A program made the position numbers and the translations under genes. This document shows positions 1-4,964 of a DNA stretch of 7,194 nucleotides, piece after piece (position 1 is the stretch's first letter; every line of letters starts with the position of its first letter). The notes under the pieces are model-generated. The model searched no databases, had not been told where the DNA came from, and saw only the letters and a program-made list of their open reading frames with translations. Source of the DNA: Candidatus Magasanikbacteria bacterium RIFOXYD12_FULL_33_17 (GTDB taxonomy: Bacteria > Patescibacteriota > Patescibacteriia > Magasanikbacterales > UBA922); NCBI GenBank assembly GCA_001783255.1, contig MFRB01000096.1:1-7194 (forward strand). Reading direction: 5' to 3'.

Positions 1-104
1 ATCTGACGCGCAACAATAGCGAAGTAAACAAAAGATATAACCTTCTGTAATACAGAGGCTATAGTCATAAACATGGTATTTTTGGCGATTGAGTGAGATT
101 TCAT
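1..104 (-). CDS. Probable oligosaccharide/polysaccharide flippase, N-terminal fragment
   Basis: An ATG at 104-102 opens a frame that stays open to the left edge. It gives 34 residues beginning MKSHSIAKNTMFMTIASVLQ and continuing as a hydrophobic stretch (KVISFVYFAIVARQ). A short polar start, then S-I-A-K-N-T, then a first membrane helix with Q-K and F-V-Y-F-x-I-x-A-R, is how Wzx-like flippases of the MATE/MVF superfamily usually begin. Such proteins move lipid-linked sugars across the inner membrane during surface polysaccharide assembly. Only the first helix is visible, so the family call is an inference from this motif. The gene has its own promoter-like sequence directly upstream and lies beyond the rpsI terminator, so it is probably a separate transcription unit. 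The 3' end is outside the window. Confidence 0.6.
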   Translation of the reverse strand, partial: MKSHSIAKNTMFMTIASVLQKVISFVYFAIVARQ

Positions 105-112
105 GTACTTAC

Positions 113-141
113 ATTTTACTACAAAACTTAGCTAAAAACAA
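113..141 (-). promoter_or_regulatory. Candidate sigma70-type promoter for the flippase gene
   Basis: On the minus strand TTGTTT (141-136) and TAAAAT (118-113) are separated by exactly 17 bases. The flippase ATG begins only 8 bases after the -10 box. Transcription starting at the usual distance would therefore begin at or within a few bases of the start codon, giving a nearly leaderless mRNA. The AT-rich background makes chance matches easy, but the spacing and position are good. Confidence 0.5.
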
Positions 142-153
142 TCTATAATATTT

Positions 154-250
154 CCTCCCCTATTAGGGGAGGCTAGGTGGGGTCTTTTGTATAACTAAAC
201 GTTTTGTTCAAAGATGGACCCCCTCTAACTCCCCCTACTAGGGGGAGAAC
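154..250. repeat. Hairpin-rich interspersed repeat, copy A
   Basis: This 97-base element is GC-rich against an AT-rich background. It starts with a perfect 19-base palindrome (CCTCCCCTATTAGGGGAGG, 154-172) and ends with a second one (CTCCCCCTACTAGGGGGAG, 229-247) plus AAC. Between them, GGGGTC (179-184) is complementary to GACCCC (217-222) around a central AAACGTTT (197-204). The same element recurs at 5386-5512 in the same orientation with about 83 of 97 positions identical. The layout resembles REP/BIME or MITE-like elements. No transposase is visible here, so mobility is an inference. It lies between the rpsI terminator and the flippase promoter. Confidence 0.85.
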
Positions 251-283
251 CATATATTTATTAATTTATAATCAATAAAAAAC

Positions 284-311
284 AAAAAACCCCCGAAAAA
301 TCGAGAGTTTT
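284..311 (-). terminator. Rho-independent terminator after rpsI
   Basis: Read on the minus strand, CUCUCGA and UCGGGGG form a 7-base-pair stem around a UUUU loop, followed by a run of six T (289-284) and more T beyond. AAAA upstream can pair with the first U residues. Two of the stem pairs are U-G and pair only in the minus-strand RNA; in plus-strand RNA they become C-A mismatches. The hairpin is therefore directional and closes the ribosomal operon about 35 bases after the rpsI stop. Confidence 0.85.
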
Positions 312-341
312 GAAATTTGAGCTTTGTAATTTGAACTTGAG
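304..341. repeat. Degenerate short tandem repeat (CAAATT-type units)
   Basis: On the minus strand, between the rpsI stop and the terminator, units of about 13-14 bases repeat imperfectly: CAAGTTCAAATTA, CAAAGCTCAAATTT, then CAAAACTC. It is an AT-rich degenerate tandem with no coding signal, and it overlaps the upstream arm of the terminator stem. Confidence 0.4.
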
Positions 342-345
342 CAAA

Positions 346-750
346 CTAACGTTTTCTCCATTGGTGAGCACGACGAGCTTTGTGAAGACCTGGTTTCTTT
401 CTTTCTTTGGCTCTAGAATCACGAGTCATAAGATTGTTAGCTTTCAAAACCGGTTTTAATTCTTCATTCCATTCAACAAGAGCACGAGCAATACCATGAC
501 AAACGGCATCAGATTGACCACGAATACCACCACCAGCTACTTTGACAGAAACATCCATGTCTTTTTCTTTTCCAACTACAACAAGTGGAAAAATTACTCT
601 ATCTTGTAAAAGTTTGGTAGTAAAATAAGTAGTCAATTCTTTATCATTGATAGTAATTTTACCTTTACCAAGTGTAATACGGACACGAGCAGCAGCAGTT
701 TTTCTTCTACCTACAGCTCGAGCTTTGTTGTCATCAGATTTCTGTACCAT
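346..750 (-). CDS. rpsI: 30S ribosomal protein S9 (uS9)
   Basis: The 134-residue product is a small-subunit protein of the 30S head whose C-terminal tail reaches toward the P-site tRNA. Diagnostic features are the N-terminal GRRKTAAARVRI (14-25), the central VAGGGIRGQSDAVCHGIARAL (71-91) and the basic C-terminus ending HKARRAHQWRKR, the final K-R being the conserved tail. Length is close to the roughly 130 residues of Escherichia coli S9. The start ATG is preceded by TATATAATT and no Shine-Dalgarno motif. It follows rplM by 21 bases, the usual rplM-rpsI pairing, and is the last gene before the terminator. The stop codon is TAG. Confidence 0.97.
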   Translation of the reverse strand: MVQKSDDNKARAVGRRKTAAARVRITLGKGKITINDKELTTYFTTKLLQDRVIFPLVVVGKEKDMDVSVKVAGGGIRGQSDAVCHGIARALVEWNEELKPVLKANNLMTRDSRAKERKKPGLHKARRAHQWRKR

Positions 751-771
751 AATTATATAAAATATTTATTA

Positions 772-1131
772 TTAAGCTTTGATAATTAGACGTTTCATCA
801 TACCATTTCTTAGTTTGTTTTTTGGTAACATACTATAAATAGCACGACGCATTACGTCAGTTGGATCAGCATCAAAAACTTTTTTCATTGAAGTTATTTT
901 CAATCCACCTGGATGACCTGAATGAAAATAATAATCTTTTTGTACCAATTTTTTACCAGTAAATTTTACCAATTTGGCATGATTTACTACTACAAAATCA
1001 CCTGTATCAATATGACGCACAAAGGTAGGCTTATTTTTTCCCATAAGAGCCATGGCAGCTTGAGTAGCTACACGACCAACAGCCTTATCTGTGGCATCAA
1101 ATTCTATTTTTTCACGTTTTATTTCTTGCAT
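772..1131 (-). CDS. rplM: 50S ribosomal protein L13 (uL13)
   Basis: The product is an early-assembly protein of the large subunit that binds 23S rRNA. With the ATG at 1131 it has 119 residues. Family features are FDATDKAVGRVA (11-22), LMGKNKPTFVRHIDTGDFVV (29-48), YYFHSGHPGGLK (67-78) and MLPKNKLRNGMMKRL (101-115). It ends soon after the last motif, so it lacks the C-terminal stretch of about 20 residues seen in E. coli L13. A TTG at 1152 in the same frame would add seven residues (MSKKIYN) and overlap the rplQ end by 8 bases. I prefer the ATG because its upstream sequence TTTATAAT matches that of its neighbours and leaves a normal 13-base gap to rplQ. The longer form cannot be excluded. Confidence 0.93.
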   Translation of the reverse strand: MQEIKREKIEFDATDKAVGRVATQAAMALMGKNKPTFVRHIDTGDFVVVNHAKLVKFTGKKLVQKDYYFHSGHPGGLKITSMKKVFDADPTDVMRRAIYSMLPKNKLRNGMMKRLIIKA

Positions 1132-1144
1132 ATTATAAATCTTT

Positions 1145-1495
1145 TTAGACAAATTCTATTTTTACTTTTTCAGCACCGTCATTTGGACGAGTACCAAGTT
1201 TAGTAATACGAGTGTAACCACCCTGTCTGTCTTTGTATTTTGGAGCAATAGTTTCAACCAATTTTTTGACAGCCTTACCTGTATACAATACTGAATTAAT
1301 AATTTCTTTGTCCACTGGACGATTTCTCTTAGCTTTAGTAACAAGTGGTTCTACCACAGTACGCAAAGCTTTAGCTTTTGCTTTGGTAGTAACAATAGCA
1401 TCATGTAATATCAAACTCTCAGCCAAACTTCTAAGTAAGGCTTTTCTAGGAGCTTTGGTTCTACCTAATTTTATATTTTTCTTTTGGTGTCTCAT
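1145..1495 (-). CDS. rplQ: 50S ribosomal protein L17 (bL17)
   Basis: The 116-residue product is a bacterial-type large-subunit protein located near the exit tunnel. The N-terminus MRHQKKNIKLGRTKAPRKAL with LLRSLAESLILHDAIVTTKA following (20-39) is the conserved L17 core. KAKALRTVVEPLVTKAK (40-56) and the C-terminal GGYTRITKLGTRPNDGAE (92-109) complete the family pattern. Length is slightly below the E. coli protein (127), the difference lying after the last conserved block. It starts 26 bases after rpoA, the classical rpoA-rplQ order of the alpha operon, and the start is preceded by TTTTAAT rather than a Shine-Dalgarno motif. Confidence 0.97.
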   Translation of the reverse strand: MRHQKKNIKLGRTKAPRKALLRSLAESLILHDAIVTTKAKAKALRTVVEPLVTKAKRNRPVDKEIINSVLYTGKAVKKLVETIAPKYKDRQGGYTRITKLGTRPNDGAEKVKIEFV

Positions 1496-1521
1496 ATTAA
1501 AATAAAATTTCTTTTTTTAAT

Positions 1522-2310
1522 TTATTCTTCTTCACTTACTTCCTCGTCCATCTTAACTTTAGTGGAAGTAGATTCTTTTTTAGCCTTTTTGGCAACAGTA
1601 CTAGAAGAATCTAAAATTAAACTGAAATGGTCCATCAAAATCTTGGTAGCACGTTCTACCGTTTCTTTTGGACTAACAGTACCATTAGTCTCAATAGTTA
1701 AAGTAACCTTTTCGTAGTCAGTAATATCTCCAACACGAGTATTTTCTATTGCGTAACCGACGTCTTTTACCGGGGAATAAAATGAGTCGATAAGAATAGT
1801 ACCCAAATCAAGATTCTTACTTTCTTTTTCAGAAACTGGTACATAACCAAGACCTTTTCCAATAATAATTTCTAAACTTAATTCTTTTTTGTCATCAGTA
1901 ATTGTCGCAATTTTCAAATCAGGATTGATTATTTCAATATCAGAATTTTTTTCAAAATCAGCAGCAGTCACTTCACCTTTACCTTTTTTGGTTAAAGTCA
2001 AAGTCACAGGTGTATCACTATAAGAAATTATAGCCATTTGTTTCAAATTTTGAGAAACTTCAATTACATCTTCCATTACACCTTCAATTGCAGAAAATTC
2101 ATGTTGAATACCATTTATTTTTACAGCTTCTACAGCTGCACCTTCGATAGAAGATAACAAAACACGACGCAAAGCATTACCAACAGTAACACCATAACCT
2201 TGATGACAAGGTGTAATTATAAGTTCAGCAACATTTTTTCTATCAGTATCTTTGAACTCGATTGTTGAAGGTAAAAGAATATAATCCATATGATTTTTGT
2301 TAACAGACAT
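1522..2310 (-). CDS. rpoA: DNA-directed RNA polymerase subunit alpha lacking the C-terminal domain
   Basis: The 262-residue product is the alpha subunit, whose dimer nucleates RNA polymerase assembly. The N-terminal domain is complete. GYGVTVGNALRRVLLSSIEG (38-57) is the dimerisation and beta-contact signature, and EFSAIEGVMEDVIEVSQNLK follows. ETVERATKILMDHF at about 217-230 is the terminal helix of the domain. After SLILDSSS only a charged tail of about 28 residues remains, ending DEEVSEEE. E. coli alpha has 329 residues, and the missing part is the alpha-CTD that binds UP elements and activators. Only 26 bases separate the stop from rplQ, so no displaced CTD reading frame is hidden there. 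The start is ATG at 2310, 8 bases after rpsD; a second ATG lies seven codons downstream. Confidence 0.96.
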   Translation of the reverse strand: MSVNKNHMDYILLPSTIEFKDTDRKNVAELIITPCHQGYGVTVGNALRRVLLSSIEGAAVEAVKINGIQHEFSAIEGVMEDVIEVSQNLKQMAIISYSDTPVTLTLTKKGKGEVTAADFEKNSDIEIINPDLKIATITDDKKELSLEIIIGKGLGYVPVSEKESKNLDLGTILIDSFYSPVKDVGYAIENTRVGDITDYEKVTLTIETNGTVSPKETVERATKILMDHFSLILDSSSTVAKKAKKESTSTKVKMDEEVSEEE

Positions 2311-2318
2311 TTTAAAAA

Positions 2319-2942
2319 TTATCTAGTTGAGTAATACTCAGTGATAAGCTTAACGTCGAAAACCTTTTCGAAATCTCTTTCAGTAGGTTTAGTCAAAATT
2401 TTACCAGATTTAGCTGCAGCATCTACTAAAATCCAAGATGCTACTTCTTGTGATTGTAATCTATCACTAACGTTTTCAAAAATTTGTTTCTTTTGTTTGT
2501 TTTCTTTCAAAGCAATTATATCACCAACACGTACGATATGTGAAGGGATATTCATTTTTTTGCCATTCAAAGTAAACATACTATGACTAACAAATTGTCT
2601 AGCTTGAGCACGAGTAGTTGCAAAACCCATACGATAAACAACGTTGTCCATACGCATTTCTAACATTTCTTGCAAGTTGACACCAGAGTCACCTGTCATA
2701 TCACTAGCTTTTTCTACATATTTACGAAATTGTTTTTCACGAATACCGTAAACAACTTTAGCTTTTTGTTTTTCTAATAATTGCTTACCAAATGATGACA
2801 AAGAAACACGTCTTTGATTAGGCCCATGTACACCAGGAGCTTGATTAAGACGACGAGCAACTTTTGCAGCATTAGTTTTCAAACCTAAATTAGTTTTGAA
2901 ACGTCTAGCAATTTTATTTTTTGGTCCAATATTTCTTCCCAT
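2319..2942 (-). CDS. rpsD: 30S ribosomal protein S4 (uS4)
   Basis: The 207-residue product is a primary 16S rRNA-binding protein that starts assembly of the 30S body. The N-terminal domain contains PGVHGPNQRRVSLSSFGKQL (36-55) and the KVVYGIREKQFRKYVEKA block (62-79). The S4 RNA-binding domain runs from about 94 to 145 with LEMRMDNVVYRMGFATTRAQ and FVSHSMFTLNGKKMNIPS. Length matches the family (E. coli 206). The N-terminal region has no cysteines, so this is the form without a zinc knuckle. In E. coli S4 represses its own alpha operon; I see no clear counterpart of that target structure here. The ATG is preceded by TTTATAAT and lies 20 bases after rpsK. Confidence 0.97.
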   Translation of the reverse strand: MGRNIGPKNKIARRFKTNLGLKTNAAKVARRLNQAPGVHGPNQRRVSLSSFGKQLLEKQKAKVVYGIREKQFRKYVEKASDMTGDSGVNLQEMLEMRMDNVVYRMGFATTRAQARQFVSHSMFTLNGKKMNIPSHIVRVGDIIALKENKQKKQIFENVSDRLQSQEVASWILVDAAAKSGKILTKPTERDFEKVFDVKLITEYYSTR

Positions 2943-2962
2943 ATTATAAAAATCAAATTATG

Positions 2963-3355
2963 TTATACGCGTCTTCTTTTTGGTGGACGACAACCATTGT
3001 GTGGAATAGGTGTGATATCTTTGACAGACAATACTTGAATACCGTTGGAATTCAAAGCACGAATAGCGCCTTCACGACCACCGCCGATACCTTTTACAAA
3101 GACATTTACTTCTTTAATACCAAAGCTTTTTACAGCTTCAGCGACTTCTTTTACAACAACACCAGCAGCATAAGGTGTAGATTTCTTTGGTCCTTTGAAT
3201 CCTACTCTACCAGCAGAAGACCAACCTAATACATCACCATTTTGATCAGTGATTGAAACAATAGTATTATTGAATGTAGCTTGAATGTAAGCCTTACCGT
3301 GTGATACGGAACGCAAACTCTTCTTTTTAGCTTTTTTTACTTTTTTAGTAGCCAT
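2963..3355 (-). CDS. rpsK: 30S ribosomal protein S11 (uS11)
   Basis: The 130-residue product sits on the 30S platform near the mRNA exit channel. After a lysine-rich leader (2-12), the sequence shows GKAYIQATFNNTIVSITDQNG (20-40), GWSSAGRVGFKGPKKSTPYA (44-63), VNVFVKGIGGGREGAIRAL (83-101) and the C-terminal DITPIPHNGCRPPKRRRV (113-130). All are standard S11 signatures, and length is within one residue of the E. coli protein. It lies 34 bases after rpsM and 20 before rpsD, in the canonical rpsM-rpsK-rpsD-rpoA order. The start context is TTTTATT-ATG, without a Shine-Dalgarno motif. Confidence 0.98.
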   Translation of the reverse strand: MATKKVKKAKKKSLRSVSHGKAYIQATFNNTIVSITDQNGDVLGWSSAGRVGFKGPKKSTPYAAGVVVKEVAEAVKSFGIKEVNVFVKGIGGGREGAIRALNSNGIQVLSVKDITPIPHNGCRPPKRRRV

Positions 3356-3389
3356 AATAAAATATTTTTCGTTTTTTTAGTAATTCAAC

Positions 3390-3776
3390 TTAGGTCTTTT
3401 GGGCAGTAGGTTTTTTACCACTAGTTGCCACATTTCTCTTATTACCACGAGTAGTACGACTGTTAGTCTTAGTTCTTTGACCACGTGATGGTAATCTCTT
3501 AGCATGACGTGTGCCACGGTAAGATTTAATATCTTTCAAACGTTTGATATTTGAAGAAACTTCACGACGCAAGTCACCTTCTGTTTTATGTCCTTTTTCG
3601 ACTAAATTACGAATTTTATCTTCTTGATCTTGAGTAAGATCTTTAGTACGTGTAGTTAGTGGTACTTGAGCTTGTTCCAAGATTTTCTTGGCAGTTGTTG
3701 AACCAATACCGTACACATAAGTAAGAGCTACAAGAACTCTTTTTTCATTTGGTATATTTACTCCAGAGACACGCAT
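3390..3776 (-). CDS. rpsM: 30S ribosomal protein S13 (uS13)
   Basis: The 128-residue product is a 30S head protein that contacts the P-site tRNA and the large subunit through inter-subunit bridges. The N-terminus MRVSGVNIPNEKRVLVALTY is followed by VYGIGSTTAKKIL (21-33), the helix-two-turn-helix region. The conserved basic C-terminal block SYRGTRHAKRLPSRGQRTKT (85-104) continues into NSRTTRG. A lysine-rich tail ends the protein, longer than in E. coli (118 residues). The ATG is preceded by ATAAGAT. A 65-base gap separates it from rpmJ, the largest spacing among the genes after rpmJ. Confidence 0.97.
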   Translation of the reverse strand: MRVSGVNIPNEKRVLVALTYVYGIGSTTAKKILEQAQVPLTTRTKDLTQDQEDKIRNLVEKGHKTEGDLRREVSSNIKRLKDIKSYRGTRHAKRLPSRGQRTKTNSRTTRGNKRNVATSGKKPTAQKT

Positions 3777-3827
3777 ATCTTATATTCTAATCTTTTAATT
3801 AAATTTAAGCGACTCGCCCAAGTGACG

Positions 3828-3841
3828 AATGCTAGTGCATT
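3828..3841 (-). other. Small hairpin directly after rpmJ
   Basis: AATGC and GCATT form a perfect 5-base-pair stem around the loop ACTA, starting at the base after the rpmJ stop codon. A second tiny palindrome (GCGACTCGC, 3809-3817) lies just beyond. No T-run follows, so it is not a typical terminator. It might act in RNA processing or attenuation between rpmJ and rpsM, or be chance. Confidence 0.3.
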
Positions 3842-3979
3842 TTAAGCGGCTTTTACACGCTGTTTTGCTCCTTGTCTTTGTTTGTGACGAGGATTTTTAC
3901 AAATAACGTAACGTGCGCCACGACGAATGACGATTTTACAATCTTTACATCTTGTTTTGACTGATGAATGAACTTTCAT
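3842..3979 (-). CDS. rpmJ: 50S ribosomal protein L36 (bL36)
   Basis: Translating from the ATG at 3979-3977 gives 45 residues starting MKVHSSVKTRCKDCKIVIRR. The zinc-ribbon ligands are visible as Cys11, Cys14, Cys27 and His32 (C-x2-C, then C-x4-H), followed by KQRQG, the family's usual C-terminus. The protein continues eight residues further (AKQRVKAA) than typical 37-38-residue L36. It is the zinc-bearing form and binds 23S rRNA in the large subunit. Its place between infA and rpsM is the standard one. The start context is TTTATT-ATG with no Shine-Dalgarno motif. Confidence 0.96.
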   Translation of the reverse strand: MKVHSSVKTRCKDCKIVIRRGARYVICKNPRHKQRQGAKQRVKAA

Positions 3980-4011
3980 AATAAATAAGTCAGAACGAGA
4001 AAATGTTTTAC

Positions 4012-4026
4012 CAAAGTATTACTTTG
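4012..4026. promoter_or_regulatory. Palindrome in the rpmJ leader
   Basis: CAAAGTATTACTTTG is a perfect 15-base palindrome with a single central base, located 33 bases upstream of the rpmJ start. In minus-strand orientation it lies just after TTGATC. It could be a protein-binding site or a small RNA hairpin. The sequence gives no further hint of function. Confidence 0.35.
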
Positions 4027-4045
4027 ATCAAAATTCTACTCGCAA

Positions 4046-4051
4046 ATTATA
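4046..4051 (-). promoter_or_regulatory. Possible -10 element upstream of rpmJ
   Basis: The minus strand reads TATAAT here, 66 bases before the rpmJ ATG. The best hexamer 17 bases upstream is only TATTAA, so there is no convincing -35 box. In DNA this AT-rich it is a weak call; rpmJ may equally be transcribed from the infA promoters. Confidence 0.2.
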
Positions 4052-4082
4052 ATAATTTTAACTTTGTTTAATAAAAAATCAT

Positions 4083-4132
4083 CAACCACTGCCGCGATAT
4101 CGACACCCCGAAAGGCTACACCGCACTGATTG
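4083..4132. other. GC-rich island between infA and rpmJ
   Basis: The 161 bases between rpmJ and infA hold no gene. Directly after the infA stop is a stretch of about 50 bases that is well over half G+C, while the flanks are about a quarter to a third. On the plus strand it reads as open codons (HCRDIDTPKGYTALIE) with GC-rich third positions quite unlike the neighbouring genes. On the minus strand GCGGUGU can pair with AUAUCGC, allowing a weak RNA hairpin. It may be a foreign coding remnant, an assembly artefact or a structured RNA. The sequence does not decide. Confidence 0.4.
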
Positions 4133-4140
4133 AGATTATT

Positions 4141-4359
4141 TTAAAATCTATAGGTTATACGTCCTTTTGATAAGTCGTAAGGAGTAATCTCTACCTTGAT
4201 TTCATCACCTACATTAAGCCTAATATTATTCATACGAAGCTTACCTGCTAAGTGACATACCAATTCATGTTCGTTTTCAAGGACGACACGAAACTTGGCA
4301 CCAGGCAAAAGTTCTATTACTTTACCCCACACTTCAATTACGTCTTGTTTGTTACCCAT
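4141..4359 (-). CDS. infA: Translation initiation factor IF-1
   Basis: The 72-residue product is an OB-fold (S1-type) protein that occupies the ribosomal A site during initiation with IF-2 and IF-3. Its length equals that of E. coli IF-1. Family features are VIEVWGKVIELLPGAKFRVV (7-26), LENEHELVCHLAGKLRMNNI (27-46) and the C-terminal GDEIKVEITPYDLSKGRITY (51-70), with the ITPYDLSKGRI block essentially invariant. It is the first gene of the ribosomal run and has a strong promoter 25-53 bases upstream. The short leader ends ATTTATAC-ATG with no Shine-Dalgarno motif. The usual upstream partners secY, adk and map are absent. Confidence 0.97.
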   Translation of the reverse strand: MGNKQDVIEVWGKVIELLPGAKFRVVLENEHELVCHLAGKLRMNNIRLNVGDEIKVEITPYDLSKGRITYRF

Positions 4360-4383
4360 GTATAAATTGAAATTAACGACCCT

Positions 4384-4412
4384 ATTTTAACTCATAGTCA
4401 AAATATTGTCAA
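4384..4412 (-). promoter_or_regulatory. Strong sigma70-type promoter of infA
   Basis: On the minus strand a perfect -35 hexamer TTGACA (4412-4407) and TAAAAT (4389-4384) are separated by exactly 17 bases. The infA ATG lies 24 bases beyond the -10 box, implying a leader of roughly 18 bases. This is the best promoter match in the window and probably drives infA and the genes downstream. Confidence 0.75.
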
Positions 4413-4443
4413 GGATGAATAAGTGGATAAGGTATCTCATTCA

Positions 4444-4463
4444 ACATGAAACATATATCATGT
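4444..4463. promoter_or_regulatory. Inverted repeat between the two infA promoters
   Basis: ACATGA (4444-4449) and TCATGT (4458-4463) are exact inverted copies separated by 8 bases. The site starts five bases downstream of the upstream promoter's -10 box, so it would cover that promoter's start point. It could be an operator or a 5' hairpin. No regulator is identifiable in the window. Confidence 0.35.
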
Positions 4464-4468
4464 AACAC

Positions 4469-4497
4469 ACTATAACAAGATTTGGCTATAAATGCAA
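4469..4497 (-). promoter_or_regulatory. Second, upstream promoter candidate for infA
   Basis: On the minus strand TTGCAT (4497-4492) and TATAGT (4474-4469) are separated by exactly 17 bases. It lies 80 bases upstream of the stronger TTGACA/TAAAAT promoter and would add a longer leader containing the ACATGA/TCATGT inverted repeat. Confidence 0.5.
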
Positions 4498-4505
4498 GAC
4501 AATCC

Positions 4506-4534
4506 AAACTCCTAAATCTAAAATCCGAAATCTA
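4506..4534. repeat. Left flanking repeat of the four-helix-bundle gene
   Basis: This stretch has two degenerate units (CTCCTAAAT and AATCCGAAAT) and overlaps the stop codon of the four-helix-bundle gene. It matches, in inverted orientation, the two exact ATTTAGGATTT units at 4940-4964 on the other side of that gene. Aligned over about 29 bases, roughly three quarters of positions agree. Confidence 0.5.
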
Positions 4535-4918
4535 TTTTTTATCTCTTTTATATAGAGTTGAAACACTCTTACCCAAAATTTTTGCCAATTCAACGGCTTC
4601 ATCTAATAAATTCTTCAAATCTCGGTCTGAATCTATTCCACTGTCTCTAATAAGTGCCAGCCAATATTTGCTTTCATTGCAAGATTTGAGAGAATAGGCT
4701 AGAAATTTTCTAAAATCATTGTCTGACGTTCCTCCAATAGCTTCCACATAATTGGCCCCAACACTGGTCCCAGACCTTAGTAGCTGATCAAAGATAGACT
4801 TTGCGTCCCTATCTTTTTTATATAAAGTTCTCAGATATTTAACCAAACTCACAGTCCATTTATAAATTCTCAATTTCAAACCTTCTTTAAAATTTTTTCT
4901 TTCATCATTATTATACAT
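4532..4918 (-). CDS. Four-helix-bundle protein (S23 / 23S rRNA intervening-sequence protein family)
   Basis: The 128-residue product belongs to the family named after proteins encoded in 23S rRNA intervening sequences. The signature QLLRSGTSVGANYVEA (45-60) is followed by DNDFRKFLAYSLKSCNESKY (67-86) and WLALIRDS (86-93). It is predicted to be all-helical, with four amphipathic helices and no signal peptide or membrane segment. Members form oligomeric bundles and their biochemical role is unsettled; here the gene is free-standing, not inside an rRNA. It is flanked by inverted AAATCCTAAAT-type repeats, suggesting insertion between gtrA and infA. The ATG at 4918 is preceded by TTTTGGAAT. The stop is TAG. 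Confidence 0.9.
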   Translation of the reverse strand: MYNNDERKNFKEGLKLRIYKWTVSLVKYLRTLYKKDRDAKSIFDQLLRSGTSVGANYVEAIGGTSDNDFRKFLAYSLKSCNESKYWLALIRDSGIDSDRDLKNLLDEAVELAKILGKSVSTLYKRDKK

Positions 4919-4939
4919 ATTCCAAAACTAAAATTATTA

Positions 4940-4964
4940 ATTTAGGATTTATTATTTAGGATTT
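4940..4964. repeat. Right flanking repeat of the four-helix-bundle gene
   Basis: Two exact copies of ATTTAGGATTT occur at 4940-4950 and 4954-4964, 14 bases apart. The second contains part of the stop codon and the last sense codons of the gtrA-like gene, so the repeat contributes that protein's final residues. An inverted, more degenerate pair lies at 4506-4534. Confidence 0.6.

Noticed and set aside
154..250. CRISPR-like repeat
   Set aside because: There are only two copies 5 kb apart, with internal palindromes and no spacer periodicity or cas genes.
1132..1152. TTG start for rplM
   Set aside because: It would overlap rplQ. The ATG at 1131 has the same TTTATAAT context as other starts and a normal spacing. 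It is kept only as an alternative.
922..1203. Plus-strand open frame of 93 residues
   Set aside because: It lies opposite rplM and rplQ, has no family resemblance, and its composition follows from the antisense of ribosomal protein codons. Other plus-strand frames at 1233-1505, 1484-1717, 2341-2586, 2921-3229, 4482-4697, 5673-5930, 5958-6233 and 6828-7124 are rejected for the same reason.
1162..1344. Minus-strand 60-residue frame within rplQ
   Set aside because: It is a shifted frame inside a well-supported ribosomal protein gene. The similar frame at 6824-7096 is a shift of alaS.
1496..1521. Frameshift hiding the alpha C-terminal domain
   Set aside because: Only 26 bases lie between the rpoA stop and the rplQ start, far too few for the missing domain, and the charged tail reads smoothly to the stop.
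3980..4140. tRNA gene or known riboswitch between rpmJ and infA
   Set aside because: No cloverleaf, T-loop GTTCGA-type motif or recognisable riboswitch core was seen on either strand.
4532..4918. 23S rRNA intervening sequence
   Set aside because: The protein family is named for such sequences, but there is no rRNA sequence on either side; the gene lies between protein-coding genes.
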